Assembly: GCF_017741815.1 (NCBI RefSeq) | Contig: NZ_JAGHMF010000007.1 | Location: 1 to 64,000 of the forward strand | DNA from: Rhizobium sp. 16-488-2b | GTDB lineage: Bacteria > Pseudomonadota > Alphaproteobacteria > Rhizobiales > Rhizobiaceae | Direction: 5' to 3' | Length of the DNA stretch: 64,000 bases | Translations under genes and position numbers: made by a program | Shown: positions 23,901 to 32,485 of the stretch, piece by piece | Position numbering within the stretch: the stretch's first letter is position 1 | Layout of the letters: every line of letters begins with the position of its first letter | Notes under the pieces: model-generated | The model's database searches: none | Told to the model about the DNA's origin: nothing | What the model saw: only the letters and a program-made list of their open reading frames with translations

Positions 23901-24842
23901 GCCTCGAACCTGTTCAAGCCGGTCGTGCATCTGATGGATCTGCCGCGCTTCGACGGCGAGGCGGCGACGAGCTTCGCGCGAGCCGCGGTGTTCGCAAAGC
24001 CCTGGCGCACCGTCGGCCTGTCGTCATCGGCGACGACGGAGGGATATCGGGGCAGGGTGGTGCTAGACCGTCCGGCAACGATGGGGACTCTTGTGTCCGC
24101 ATTGGCACCCGGCGTCACCGGCCGTTTCGACTGGTCCGAGCCGCTGATCGTCGATCTCGCTTACGGCGAACTGTCCTCGGCGGCCGAGATAGCGGTGCTG
24201 AACGGCGCCAATCGGCTGGCGGTGCGCTCAGTGAGCGGCGTGTGGGAGATCCTGTCTTTCCTGCAGGCCGAAGAGATCGCGGCCGGGCGATGGCGGCTCG
24301 GCGGGTTGCTGCGCGGGCTTGCGGGCACCGAGGATGCGATGGTCTTGGGCATTCCCGAGGGTGCGGCGGTCGTGCTGCTCGACGAGGCGGTCAGGCCGCT
24401 CGGGCTGCGTAGCGACGAGGCCGGCCTGTCGCTCAACTGGATCGCCGAGGCGGCCGGTTCACTTACCATGGCGGGATCGTTCGTGTTCGCGGGCGGCCTG
24501 CGCGCAGAGACACCGCTCGCCCCGGTGCATCTGCGCTGCCGACGCACGGATGCCGGCGATGCCGTGATCTCCTGGACAAGGCGCGGACGCGACAATGCCG
24601 ACAGCTGGACCGGCGCCGACATTCCGCTCGACGAACCCTTTGAACGCTACCGGGTCGAGATACTCGACAGCGCCGACATCGTGGTCCGGGCGGTGGAGGT
24701 CGGGACGCCGGAATGGACCTATCCGCTCGCCGACGAAATGCTCGATTTCGGCGGGCGGCAGACGAGCCTTGCGGTGACGATCCGCCAGCTTGGCGAGCGC
24801 GTGCCGCTGGGATTGCCCGCCCGGGCGAGCTTTCAGACGTGA
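20997..24842 (+). CDS. GTA megatron / host-specificity tail protein with TIM-barrel domain (g15)
   Basis: A 1281-residue multidomain tail-tip protein. The N-terminus has Gly/Ala-rich hydrophobic helices (LLFQAAGAALGSVFGPVGAI) then INRVYGSVRVGGTLIW and SFRYFANLAVGLAEGPIGHVRRVWADG, as in phage tail-tip J-like proteins. A glycoside-hydrolase-like TIM barrel (GTA_TIM) spans roughly residues 300-750, with LVSRSNGGPAYGGTPDDVS, YPFVMMDIP, WSEYFGYHP, DYMPL-like IDNYMPLADWRDD and WFTELGCGAVDKGANQPN. A Phage-tail_3-like domain follows (about 800-960), with further beta domains to the end. It probably forms the spike and receptor-contact part of the particle. Confidence 0.93.
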   Translation: MATLLFQAAGAALGSVFGPVGAIIGRAAGALAGSVVDRALINGRSTVRGAHLASARIPGADEGTAINRVYGSVRVGGTLIWATRFEEEVTSERQGGKATGGTRVESFRYFANLAVGLAEGPIGHVRRVWADGKELDLTRIEMRVYRGDEAQLPDPLIEAKQGAGNAPAYRGLAYVVFERLPLDAYGNRIPLLQFEVVRSVGELENEIRAVCIIPGSTEHGYQLVQVSESIGAGSARILNRNSLRGTSDWDISIDELMALCPNLERVALVVSWFGTDLRAGQCRVVPGVEVASRAEESRPWSVSGIAREAAHLVSRSNGGPAYGGTPDDVSVLSAIADLRSRGLKVYLYPFVMMDIPADNALADPYGGERQASYPWRGRITCDPAPGRPASVDRKAAVRGQVQAFAGNAQAGDFTIAGGHVVYHGGEESYRRFILHYAQLARLAGGVDGFLIGSELRGLTQLRDGGDAFPFVEALVRLAGDVKALLPAAKITYGADWSEYFGYHPADGSGDVYFHLDPLWASSDIDAVGIDNYMPLADWRDDDLASANPDGFRLADDRNALTAAITSGEGFGWYYADGDARKARQRSPITDGLAGKPWVFRYKDIAAWWANPHYERIGGAERAAPTAWVPSGKPIWFTELGCGAVDKGANQPNVFADPKSVESGAPYFSTGMRSDSMQRRFLEAHHLWWADDDAPAGMVDPSHLFVWCWDARPFPAFPLATDIWSDGGNWRTGHWLNGRLGAGTLADIVAVVLRDHGFSDFDVTEVSGDLIGYVKGELGSARDLIEPLLQAFQIDALEDAGLLRFRSRTRASLPAMRIETLVDSENEPLWQETRGHDSDFAAEAVVTFYNPDLDYEQASARSHRAGQATSRQIKQDLPAVLSEETALDAAEALLRDNRIARRSLRFSLAPGRLDVQPGDVVSLTDGPDGRFLVSRIEDGDARRIEARAFAPSSGGAPPAVTDGRNGGGTASNLFKPVVHLMDLPRFDGEAATSFARAAVFAKPWRTVGLSSSATTEGYRGRVVLDRPATMGTLVSALAPGVTGRFDWSEPLIVDLAYGELSSAAEIAVLNGANRLAVRSVSGVWEILSFLQAEEIAAGRWRLGGLLRGLAGTEDAMVLGIPEGAAVVLLDEAVRPLGLRSDEAGLSLNWIAEAAGSLTMAGSFVFAGGLRAETPLAPVHLRCRRTDAGDAVISWTRRGRDNADSWTGADIPLDEPFERYRVEILDSADIVVRAVEVGTPEWTYPLADEMLDFGGRQTSLAVTIRQLGERVPLGLPARASFQT

Positions 24843-24866
24843 CATTTCAACCGAAGGAGAAGGACG

Positions 24867-25076
24867 ATGCCTGATTTGAAAAACTGGTACAGCTCGAAGA
24901 CCATCTGGGGCGCGGTCGTTGCGATCCTCGCTTCGGCTTTGCACTTTACGGGTGTGGATATCGCATCCGGCGATCGCTCTCAGATCGTCGATGCGATCGT
25001 CAACATCGCCGGCGCGCTGGGGGGGCTGCTGGCGGTCTATGGCCGGGTGACGGCGAAGTCGGCGATCAAGCCCTGA
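24867..25076 (+). CDS. Holin-like small membrane protein
   Basis: A 69-residue protein starting MPDLKNWYSSKTIWGAVVAILAS, with two hydrophobic stretches (GAVVAILASALHFTGVDIA; IVDAIVNIAGALGGLLAVYG) separated by a polar turn and a basic tail (RVTAKSAIKP). The opening KNWYSSKTIWG resembles small phage proteins annotated as holin or holin-like. It is the last gene of the GTA transcription unit, 24 bases after g15, with AAGGAGAAGG upstream. With the endolysin at 7317 it could form a lysis pair; this is inference. Confidence 0.75.
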   Translation: MPDLKNWYSSKTIWGAVVAILASALHFTGVDIASGDRSQIVDAIVNIAGALGGLLAVYGRVTAKSAIKP

Positions 25077-25092
25077 GTCCGGGGGCGATAGC

Positions 25093-25130
25093 GGCACGGT
25101 GGCGCGAATGCCGCCGCCAACCGTGCCTTT
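25093..25130 (+). terminator. Terminator at the end of the GTA cluster
   Basis: GGCACGGTGGCG (25093-25104) pairs with CGCC (25115-25118) and ACCGTGCC (25120-25127) with a single bulged A, then TTT. A 12-bp stem 16 bases after the holin-like gene makes a convincing end for the cluster. Confidence 0.62.
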
Positions 25131-25272
25131 CCGGCCACAGCAGCGGCGTCGGGTGCCTTGCGGCATGCTCTGAGACACCCCCAAGCACCCGACATTACCT
25201 TGCATTCATTTGCCATTCAGGTCTCCTGAGTACATAGTCAGGTCAAGTTGGTATCCATTGAAAGCATAGCAC

Positions 25273-25521
25273 ATGGCCTCTCCTCTGAGCGTCGCAGCGT
25301 TGGCCGTTTGGCTGACGGTACCGTCGCCCTCACCGGATAATACGCACAACCTTTTGGTGCGCGTAGCAGGCGATTGCAGTGAAGCCGCCCAGCAGGTTGT
25401 CGAGAAGACCGGGGGGCAGCTGCTCTCCGTTCAGCCCTCCGGCGACAGCTGCATCATCACCGTGCTCGTCCAGGGCAACGGCCAGCGACCGCGTAAAGTA
25501 ACCGTCAAGGTTCCGATGTAG
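25273..25521 (+). CDS. feuN: FeuN, small periplasmic modulator of FeuQ
   Basis: An 82-residue protein with a short hydrophobic N-terminus (SVAALAVWLTVPS) and a mature part with two cysteines (35 and 60) that may form a disulfide. It sits directly upstream of feuP and feuQ. In Sinorhizobium meliloti a small periplasmic protein of about this size in this position, FeuN, binds the FeuQ sensor domain and restrains FeuPQ signalling; loss is lethal there. Identity here is from size, export signal and position, not alignment. A TCAGG-TCT-CCTGA palindrome lies at 25218-25230 upstream. Confidence 0.75.
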   Translation: MASPLSVAALAVWLTVPSPSPDNTHNLLVRVAGDCSEAAQQVVEKTGGQLLSVQPSGDSCIITVLVQGNGQRPRKVTVKVPM

Positions 25522-25574
25522 GCAGAATCGCCCTATTTAGACATCGAAGACATAAAGCGGAGTAGAGCGGACCG

Positions 25575-26246
25575 ATGCGCATCCTGGTAGTCGAAGACGA
25601 CGTCAATCTGAATCGTCAGCTGAGCGAAACCCTGAAAGAGGCCGGCTACGTCGTCGATCAGGCGTTCGACGGCGAGGAGGGACACTTCCTCGGCGATACC
25701 GAGCCCTATGACGCGATCATCCTCGATATCGGCCTGCCCGAGCTCGACGGCGTCAGCGTTCTGGAAAAGTGGCGCGGCGCCGGCCGCGGCATGCCGGTGC
25801 TGATCCTGACGGCCCGCGACCGCTGGAGCGACAAGGTCGCCGGCATCGACGCTGGCGCCGACGATTATGTCACCAAGCCCTTCCACGTCGAAGAAGTTCT
25901 CGCCCGTATCCGCGCGCTCATCCGCCGCGCCGCCGGCCACTCTTCGTCCGAGATCGTCTGCGGCCCCGTTCGCCTCGACACCAAGACCTCGAAGGCCGTG
26001 GTCAACGGCGTGGCGCTGAAGCTCACCTCGCACGAATACCGGCTCTTGGCCTATCTCATGCATCACATGGGCGAGGTCGTGTCGCGCACCGAGCTGGTCG
26101 AGCACATGTACGACCAGGATTTCGACCGCGACAGCAACACGATCGAAGTCTTCGTCGGTCGCCTGCGCAAGAAGATGGGCGTCGATCTGATCGAAACGGT
26201 GCGCGGTCTCGGCTACCGCATCCAAGCGCCGACCAATGCGAATTAA
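25575..26246 (+). CDS. feuP: FeuP, OmpR-family response regulator
   Basis: A 223-residue response regulator. The receiver domain has acidic residues E7-D8-D9, phosphoacceptor Asp51 in IILDIGLPELDG, and Lys in YVTKPFH near 101. The winged-helix effector domain contains LTSHEYRLLAYLMHHMGEVVSRTELVEHMYDQD and NTIEVFVGRLRKKMG. In S. meliloti FeuP controls cyclic glucan export (ndvA) and osmoadaptation. The feuQ gene starts 11 bases before the feuP stop. The assignment to FeuP rests on the FeuN-FeuP-FeuQ arrangement. Confidence 0.86.
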   Translation: MRILVVEDDVNLNRQLSETLKEAGYVVDQAFDGEEGHFLGDTEPYDAIILDIGLPELDGVSVLEKWRGAGRGMPVLILTARDRWSDKVAGIDAGADDYVTKPFHVEEVLARIRALIRRAAGHSSSEIVCGPVRLDTKTSKAVVNGVALKLTSHEYRLLAYLMHHMGEVVSRTELVEHMYDQDFDRDSNTIEVFVGRLRKKMGVDLIETVRGLGYRIQAPTNAN

Positions 26247-27639
26247 GTCTCTTACCGCACGCGTCCTGCTTCTGACCACGATCTGGTCGACCGTGGCGCT
26301 TGTCGTAATCGGCCTGTTGATCTCGACGCTCTATCGCAAGAGCGCCGAGCGCGGCTTTCAGGATTTGCTTCGCGCGCAGCTCTATAACGTCATCAACTCG
26401 GTGGCGATCGGCGATCAGGGCGCACTATCAGGCAGCCCGCAGCTCGGCGACCTGCGCTTCGCCCAGCCGAAGACCGGCTGGTACTGGATGGTCGAGCCGC
26501 TGGGGACCTACACGGCCCCGCCGCTGGTCTCGCCCTCACTCGGTGCCACCACCATCCCCGTTCCCTCCGTGCTGGAAGCGCCGTTCGACAAGAACTACGA
26601 GCGCTATTATCAGGTCACCGACACCTCGCAGAACCGCATTCAGGTCGCCGAGACCGAAGTGGTGCTCGACACCGATGGCCGTGCCGCGCGCTTTCGCGTC
26701 ACCGGCAATGTCGATGTCGTCGAGGATGATGTCCGCAACTTCTCCCACAGCCTCTATCTCGCGCTCGCCGGCTTCGGCGTCGGCAGCCTGATCGTCAACG
26801 CGCTTGCCATTCTCTATGGCCTGAAGCCGCTCGACAAGGCGCGCGCCGCGCTCGAGCGCATCCGCGCCGGCGAGAGCGAGCAGCTGAAGGGCGAGTTCCC
26901 GCGCGAGATCCTGCCGCTTGCCAACGAGGTCAACGCGCTGATCGACAGCAACCGCCGCATCGTCGAGCGTGCCCGCATGCAGGTCGGCAATCTCGCCCAT
27001 TCGCTGAAGACGCCAATCGCCGTGCTGCTCAATGAAGCCCGCGTATTGGAGCGCTCGCATGGCGAGCTGGTCAAGAGCCAGGCGGAATCGATGCAGGGGC
27101 AGGTGCAATCCTATCTCAACCGCGCCCGCATTGCCGCCCAGCGCGAATCCGTTCTCGCCCGTACCGATGCCGAGCCGGCGCTGGAACGGCTGGTGCGCGT
27201 CATGCGCCGTCTGAACGTCGACAAGGAGTTCGACCTCCTCGTCAATCCGCCGCATCTGGCCGTGGCGCTGGAGCAGCAGGATCTGGAGGAAGTGGTCGGC
27301 AACCTGCTTGAAAACGCCTCGCGCTTTGCCGTGCACAAGGTCAGGCTTTCGGTCGCCGAAGCCCCCGATGACGTCAAGGGCGGGGAGGGCAGCGCCCGCC
27401 GCCATTGGGTCGAGGTGATCGTCGAGGATGATGGCCCCGGTCTTGAGCCCGACCAGATCCGCGAGGCGCTGAAGCGCGGCCGCCGTCTCGACGAGAGCAA
27501 GCCCGGCACCGGCCTTGGCCTGTCGATCGTCACTGAGATCGCCAACGAGTATCAGGGCCGGCTGGAAATGTCGCGTGGCGAGTGGGGCGGGCTGAAGGCG
27601 CGCCTTATTCTTCCCGGTGTCACAAAGGATGTTGCGTGA
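26236..27639 (+). CDS. feuQ: FeuQ, sensor histidine kinase
   Basis: A 467-residue PhoQ-like membrane kinase. TM1 is at about residues 11-32 (VLLLTTIWSTVALVVIGLLI), a periplasmic sensor domain runs to about 170, and TM2 is at about 172-194. The dimerisation domain carries His255 in QVGNLAHSLKTPIAVL. The ATP-binding domain has an N box (LEEVVGNLLENASRFA), a G1 box (VEDDGPGLEPDQI) and a G2 box (GTGLGLSIVTEIA). It is the partner of FeuP; its sensor part is the proposed contact of FeuN. The start overlaps feuP by 11 bases. Confidence 0.88.
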   Translation: MRIKSLTARVLLLTTIWSTVALVVIGLLISTLYRKSAERGFQDLLRAQLYNVINSVAIGDQGALSGSPQLGDLRFAQPKTGWYWMVEPLGTYTAPPLVSPSLGATTIPVPSVLEAPFDKNYERYYQVTDTSQNRIQVAETEVVLDTDGRAARFRVTGNVDVVEDDVRNFSHSLYLALAGFGVGSLIVNALAILYGLKPLDKARAALERIRAGESEQLKGEFPREILPLANEVNALIDSNRRIVERARMQVGNLAHSLKTPIAVLLNEARVLERSHGELVKSQAESMQGQVQSYLNRARIAAQRESVLARTDAEPALERLVRVMRRLNVDKEFDLLVNPPHLAVALEQQDLEEVVGNLLENASRFAVHKVRLSVAEAPDDVKGGEGSARRHWVEVIVEDDGPGLEPDQIREALKRGRRLDESKPGTGLGLSIVTEIANEYQGRLEMSRGEWGGLKARLILPGVTKDVA

Positions 27640-27749
27640 TCGGCGGCTTGATGCCAGAAAGACATTTGCATAGCATGCTTTACCTCGGCCTAAGGCGGGG
27701 TGCGGCTTGCACCTGTGGCGCGTTTGACACCTGGTTCGGGTTCGACTGA

Positions 27750-28178
27750 ATGATACCTAGCTCAAAAGGCATAATTGGTCTTTCTCTTGTGGCATGCATG
27801 GCTCTGACCGGCTGCCAGACGACGAAGAGCGGCGCCTCATCCGGCCTTTTCGGCGGCCGCAAGCCATCGGCCTCCGCCACCATCATCGAAGCCTTGCAGG
27901 GCGGCATCGTCGGCCGCACCGGCGTGACCTTGAGCGACAGTGACCGGCAGCGGGCGCTGGAAGCCGAGTATCGTGCGCTGGAAGGCGCAGCCGTCGGCCA
28001 GCCGGTCGTCTGGAGCGGCCGCAATGTCAGCGGCAAGGTCGTGGCTGCCGCTCCCTATCAGGTCGGATCGCAGAATTGCCGCCAGTACACCCACACGCTC
28101 ACCGTCGACGGCAAGGACACGCTGGCGCGCGGATCGGCTTGCCGCAACGGCGACGGCAGCTGGTCGCCGCTCGGCTGA
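27750..28178 (+). CDS. Outer-membrane surface-antigen-like lipoprotein
   Basis: A 142-residue lipoprotein: signal peptide IIGLSLVACMA with lipobox LTGC, so Cys22 would be acylated. The mature part has a Gly-rich stretch and the segment LSDSDRQRALEAEYRALEGAAVGQPVVWSG and CRQYTHTLTVDGKDTLARGSACRNGDGSW, as in RT0821/Lpp0805-type and 17-kDa rickettsial-type surface antigens. It stands alone between feuQ and ccmI. The ribosome site before ATG 27750 is poor and a TTGACA lies only 20 bases upstream, so the true transcript or start might differ. Confidence 0.78.
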   Translation: MIPSSKGIIGLSLVACMALTGCQTTKSGASSGLFGGRKPSASATIIEALQGGIVGRTGVTLSDSDRQRALEAEYRALEGAAVGQPVVWSGRNVSGKVVAAAPYQVGSQNCRQYTHTLTVDGKDTLARGSACRNGDGSWSPLG

Positions 28179-28290
28179 GCCAAAGTCCTGATGTTGCGGT
28201 CGTTTGGTGACGTGCGGCAAAATACTTCAAATCATCGTCATCGTGGCTTTGCATATTGGAATGATCGCGCGCTTCGAGTAATTGGCGGTC

Positions 28291-29457
28291 ATGACTTTCT
28301 GGATTCTCCTGGCCGTGATGACGGCATCCGTTGCCGCTCTTCTGCTTTATCCGCTTTTGCGGGGCTCGAAGGCGACCGGCGATAGCCGTGCCGGCGAAAC
28401 CGCCGTCTACCGCGACCAGCTTGCCGAACTCGACCGCGACCGCGCCGGCGGTCTGATCTCCGCCGAGGAAGCAGAATACGCCCGCGCCGAAATCGGCCGC
28501 CGCCTGCTTGCCGTATCGAGCGCCGAGACGTCGGCTGCGCCGAAAGCCGGACGCGGATACCGCCGCGCCGCCGAAGTCTTCGTGCTCATGCTGCTGCCGC
28601 TCACGGGGCTCTGTCTTTACATCATAATGGGCAGACCCGATCTGCCCTCGCAGCCTCTCGAGGCGCGCCTGGAGAATCCCGGCAACGACATGGCGATCCT
28701 TGTCGCCAAGGCCGAGCGGCATCTCGCCGAGAACCCGGATGACGGCAAGGGCTGGGATATCCTGGCGCCGATCTACTTCAACACCATGCGCATCGCCGAC
28801 GCCGAAACCGCCTACCGCAATGCCATCCGCCTGCTCGGCGAAACGGCGGCCCGGCTCGACGGGCTGGCCGAAACGCTGATCGCTGCCTCGAGCGGCGTGA
28901 TTACCGATGATGCGCGCGATGTGCTGACGCGGTCGCTGAAGCTGGAGCCGGAAAACCCGCGCGCCCGCTTCTACATCGCGCTCGGTCTCGAACAGGCAGG
29001 CAAGGCCGACGAGGCCCGCGCCGGCTTCGAGGCGATCGCCAAGCAGTCTCCGCCCGACGCGCCATGGATGCCGCTGGTGAGCGAGCATATTGCAAAGAAC
29101 GGCGGCACGCCGGCTGCGGGCAATACTCCCACGGCAGCCGCACCGCTCGGCGGACCGACGCAGGCTGATGTCGCAGCGGCCGATCAGATGAACAGCGGCG
29201 ATCGTCAACAGATGATCCGCGGCATGGTCGACAGTCTCGACGCGAAGCTGACCGAGAACCCCGACAATCTCGACGGATGGCTGCGGCTGGTCCGCTCCTA
29301 TATGGTATTGAACGACAAGGACCGCGCGGCGGCGGCGCTGAAGCGCGGCTTGGCCGCTTTCCCTGGTGATAGCGAGAAGGGCAAGCAGCTTGTGGCGCTC
29401 GCCCATGAACTCGGTCTTCCCGCGGACGCAGCGGCGACACAAGGAACGATGCAATGA
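28291..29457 (+). CDS. ccmI: CcmI/CycH, apocytochrome c chaperone
   Basis: A 388-residue cytochrome c maturation protein that presents apocytochrome c to the CcmF/CcmH ligation complex. It has two membrane segments: [23 protein letters not shown] at the N-terminus and [19 protein letters not shown] near residue 100. The conserved linker [34 protein letters not shown] lies between. A periplasmic TPR-rich domain follows ([26 protein letters not shown] and later repeats). ATG 28291 is chosen over an upstream in-frame TTG. The last four bases overlap ccmE, beginning the cycHJKL operon. Confidence 0.93.
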   Translation: MTFWILLAVMTASVAALLLYPLLRGSKATGDSRAGETAVYRDQLAELDRDRAGGLISAEEAEYARAEIGRRLLAVSSAETSAAPKAGRGYRRAAEVFVLMLLPLTGLCLYIIMGRPDLPSQPLEARLENPGNDMAILVAKAERHLAENPDDGKGWDILAPIYFNTMRIADAETAYRNAIRLLGETAARLDGLAETLIAASSGVITDDARDVLTRSLKLEPENPRARFYIALGLEQAGKADEARAGFEAIAKQSPPDAPWMPLVSEHIAKNGGTPAAGNTPTAAAPLGGPTQADVAAADQMNSGDRQQMIRGMVDSLDAKLTENPDNLDGWLRLVRSYMVLNDKDRAAAALKRGLAAFPGDSEKGKQLVALAHELGLPADAAATQGTMQ

Positions 29458-29906
29458 CGCGCAAGCAGAAACGCCTTGCGGTAATCGGCGGCGGAATGAG
29501 CTTCATTGTCGCGGCCGTTCTGTTGGTGATGTTCGCCTTCAGCAATTCGGTCGCCTATTTCTACATGCCGGCCGATCTCGCCAGCAATCCGGTCCCTCCG
29601 GGAACCCGTATCCGCCTCGGCGGGCTGGTCGGCGAGGGCAGCGTCGTCAGGGGCGCAGGATCGACGGTGCGCTTCGCCGTGACCGATGCCTCCGGCGATC
29701 TGGTTCACGTCCGCTTCACCGGCATCCTTCCCGATCTTTTCCGCGAAGGGCAGGGCGTGGTGACCGAGGGCACTTTCGAGAGCGGCAGCGACGTCTTCAC
29801 CGCCGATACCGTGCTTGCCAAGCATGACGAGAAATACATGCCCAAGGATGTCGCCGACAGGCTGAAGCAGCAGGGGCTCTGGAAAGACGAACAGGCGGCG
29901 AAATGA
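29454..29906 (+). CDS. ccmE: CcmE/CycJ, periplasmic heme chaperone
   Basis: A 150-residue membrane-anchored heme chaperone: one TM near residues 10-32 ([21 protein letters not shown]) and a periplasmic OB-fold with [23 protein letters not shown] and [28 protein letters not shown]. The covalent heme-binding histidine is His124 in [10 protein letters not shown]. All residues expected of CcmE are present. Overlaps ccmI and ccmF by four bases each. Confidence 0.96.
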   Translation: MTRKQKRLAVIGGGMSFIVAAVLLVMFAFSNSVAYFYMPADLASNPVPPGTRIRLGGLVGEGSVVRGAGSTVRFAVTDASGDLVHVRFTGILPDLFREGQGVVTEGTFESGSDVFTADTVLAKHDEKYMPKDVADRLKQQGLWKDEQAAK

Positions 29907-31891
29907 TCATCGAAATCGGCCACTACGCTCTCATTCTGGCGCTCGCCACCGCGATCATCGTGTCTCTGGTGCCGCTGATCGGCGCCCGACGCGTGGATCA
30001 GGCGATGATGGATGTCGGGCCGATCGGCTCTGTCGTCCTTTTCGCGCTGGTCGCCTTCTCCTTCGGCGTGCTGACCTATGCGCATGTCGTCTCCGATTTC
30101 TCGGTCAAGAACGTCTGGGAAAACTCGCATTCGCTGATGCCGCTGATCTACAAATACTCCGGCGTCTGGGGCAATCACGAGGGATCGATGATGCTCTGGC
30201 TCTTGATCCTGGCTCTCTTCAGCGCGCTGGTAGCAGTCTTCGGCCGCAATCTTCCCGAGACGCTGAAGGCCAATGTACTCTCGGTCCAGGCCTGGATCTC
30301 TGTCGCCTTCATCCTCTTCATCCTGCTCACCTCCAACCCCTTCGCGCGCCTTGATCCGGCGCCGGCCGAGGGCAAGGATCTGAACCCGATCCTGCAGGAT
30401 ATCGGCCTCGCCATTCATCCGCCGTTGCTCTATCTCGGCTATGTCGGCTTCTCCGTCTGCTTCTCCTTCGCTGTCGCCGCGCTGATCGAAGGCCGCATCG
30501 ACGCCGCCTGGGCGCGCTGGGTGCGCCCCTGGACGCTCGCCGCCTGGACCTTCCTCACGCTCGGCATCGCCATGGGTTCCTACTGGGCCTATTACGAGCT
30601 CGGCTGGGGTGGCTGGTGGTTCTGGGACCCGGTCGAAAATGCCTCCTTCATGCCCTGGCTCGCCGGCACGGCGCTGCTGCACTCGGCGCTCGTCATGGAA
30701 AAGCGCGAGGCGCTGAAGATCTGGACGGTGCTGCTCGCCATCCTCACCTTCTCGCTGTCACTGATGGGTACCTTCCTGGTGCGCTCGGGCGTGCTGACAT
30801 CGGTTCACGCCTTCGCCAGCGACCCCTCGCGCGGCGTCTTCATCCTCTGCATCCTGCTGCTCTTCATCGGCGGCGCGCTGTCGCTCTTTGCCTTCCGGGC
30901 GCCGAGACTGACGGCCGGCGGCCTGTTCGCGCCGATCTCGCGCGAAGGCGCGCTCGTCGTCAACAACCTGATCCTGACGGTCGCCTGCGGAACGGTGCTG
31001 ACGGGTACGCTCTACCCGCTGGTTCTGGAAACGCTGACCAACGACAAGATCTCGGTCGGCCCTCCCTTCTTCAACATGACCTTCGGCCTGTTGATGGCGC
31101 CGCTTCTCGTCATCGTGCCCTTCGGCCCGCTGCTGGCTTGGAAGCGCGGTGATCTGCTGGGCGCGCTGCAGCGGCTCTATGCGGTTGCCGCACTCGCCTT
31201 CGTCGCCGCCGTCCTGTTCTTCTATCTCCAGCATGGCGGCCCGGTCATGTCGGTTCTCGGTCTCGCGGCCGGTCTGTTTCTCGTCCTCGGCGCCATCGCC
31301 GATCTCTGGTATCGCGCAGGCGTCGGCAAGCAGCCTCTTGGCATCGCCTGGCGCCGCCTCAAGGGTCTGCCGCGTTCGGCCTTCGGCACGGCGCTCGCCC
31401 ATGCGGGCCTCGGCATTTCCGTGCTGGGCATCGTCGCCGTTTCCACCTTCCAGACCGAGCACGTCCTGCAGATGAAGCAGGGCGAGGTGACCGATGCCGG
31501 CGGCTACACGCTGCGCTTCGACGGCATGAAGAAGGCGACCGGACCGAACTACACCGAGGATCGCGGTCATTTCACCATCGCCAGGGGCGGCGTCGACGTG
31601 GCTGACGTCTGGTCGGCCAAGCGCATCTACACCGCCGGCCAGATGCCGACGACGGAAGCCGGTATCCTGACCTTCGGCGCGAGCCAGCTTTACGTCTCGC
31701 TCGGCGATCCGACCGATGACGGCGGTATCGTCGTGCGCATCTGGTGGAAGCCCTATATTCTCTGCATCTGGGGCGGCGCCCTCGTCATGGCGTTTGGCGG
31801 CTTCGTCTCGCTCAGCGACCGGCGCCTGCGCGTCGGCGCGCCGCGCCGCAAGGCAAAGGCGCAGCAGCCTGTCATGGAGCCGGCCGAATGA
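29903..31891 (+). CDS. ccmF: CcmF/CycK, cytochrome c heme lyase subunit
   Basis: A 662-residue polytopic protein with many membrane segments. The tryptophan-rich WWD motif is seen at [27 protein letters not shown] (about residues 235-260), and conserved histidines that bind heme flank it. Upstream [17 protein letters not shown] and downstream [21 protein letters not shown] are typical. It forms the heme ligation complex with CcmH and CcmI. The stop overlaps ccmH by four bases. Confidence 0.97.
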   Translation: MIIEIGHYALILALATAIIVSLVPLIGARRVDQAMMDVGPIGSVVLFALVAFSFGVLTYAHVVSDFSVKNVWENSHSLMPLIYKYSGVWGNHEGSMMLWLLILALFSALVAVFGRNLPETLKANVLSVQAWISVAFILFILLTSNPFARLDPAPAEGKDLNPILQDIGLAIHPPLLYLGYVGFSVCFSFAVAALIEGRIDAAWARWVRPWTLAAWTFLTLGIAMGSYWAYYELGWGGWWFWDPVENASFMPWLAGTALLHSALVMEKREALKIWTVLLAILTFSLSLMGTFLVRSGVLTSVHAFASDPSRGVFILCILLLFIGGALSLFAFRAPRLTAGGLFAPISREGALVVNNLILTVACGTVLTGTLYPLVLETLTNDKISVGPPFFNMTFGLLMAPLLVIVPFGPLLAWKRGDLLGALQRLYAVAALAFVAAVLFFYLQHGGPVMSVLGLAAGLFLVLGAIADLWYRAGVGKQPLGIAWRRLKGLPRSAFGTALAHAGLGISVLGIVAVSTFQTEHVLQMKQGEVTDAGGYTLRFDGMKKATGPNYTEDRGHFTIARGGVDVADVWSAKRIYTAGQMPTTEAGILTFGASQLYVSLGDPTDDGGIVVRIWWKPYILCIWGGALVMAFGGFVSLSDRRLRVGAPRRKAKAQQPVMEPAE

Positions 31892-32343
31892 TGCGTCGCT
31901 TCCTTCTGGCTCTCTTCCTGATCGCATCCGCAGCGCCGGCCTTCGCCGTCAACCCGGACGAGATGCTGAAAGATCCCGCTCTCGAAAGCCGGGCGCGCGC
32001 GATCTCGGCGGAATTGCGCTGCATGGTCTGCCAGAACCAGTCGATCGACGATTCCAACGCCGAGCTGGCCAAGGATCTGCGTCTGCTGGTGCGAAAGCGC
32101 ATTACCGACGGCGATAGCGACCAGCAGGTCATGAGCTACATCGTCTCCCGCTACGGTGAGTTCGTGCTGCTGAAGCCGCGCCTCGAGACAAAGACGCTGC
32201 TCTTGTGGGGCGCTCCGATCCTGCTCGCGGTGCTGGGCGGCCTGTCGCTGGTCGTCTTCGCCCGCCGCTATACCGGCCAGCCGACCGGATCGGCGCTGAC
32301 GAGTGACGAGCAGGCGCGCCTGAACGAGCTATTGAAAAAGTAA
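31888..32343 (+). CDS. ccmH: CcmH/CycL, thioreductase subunit of cytochrome c maturation
   Basis: A 151-residue protein with signal peptide ([17 protein letters not shown]), the redox motif [23 protein letters not shown] with Cys45 and Cys48, and a C-terminal membrane anchor ([22 protein letters not shown]). It reduces the CXXCH cysteines of apocytochrome c before heme attachment. Start is ATG 31888, overlapping the ccmF stop. It is the last gene of cycHJKL. Confidence 0.95.
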   Translation: MMRRFLLALFLIASAAPAFAVNPDEMLKDPALESRARAISAELRCMVCQNQSIDDSNAELAKDLRLLVRKRITDGDSDQQVMSYIVSRYGEFVLLKPRLETKTLLLWGAPILLAVLGGLSLVVFARRYTGQPTGSALTSDEQARLNELLKK

Positions 32344-32356
32344 GCCTGAGGCGGAA

Positions 32357-32379
32357 GAATTCGGACATTACGAATTTTT
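32357..32379 (+). terminator. Weak hairpin after ccmH
   Basis: GAATTCG (32357-32363), GACATTA, CGAATTT (32371-32377) with more T's following. The stem is AT-rich and only 6-7 bp, but ends in a T-run, so it may end the ccm transcript ahead of degP. Confidence 0.35.
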
Positions 32380-32485
32380 CATGCCTCGGACAGTTCGCAG
32401 TAAGGTGTGCCGTCCTATATCTTCATCCATCGACCGATCCGGTAACCGCCGGTCCCGTGGATTTAAATATAAGAAGGTGCGTCTT

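Noticed and set aside
4788-25076. Interpretation as an ordinary inducible prophage
   Set aside because: No integrase, repressor, replication genes or att sites; the gene order and short tape measure fit a gene transfer agent.
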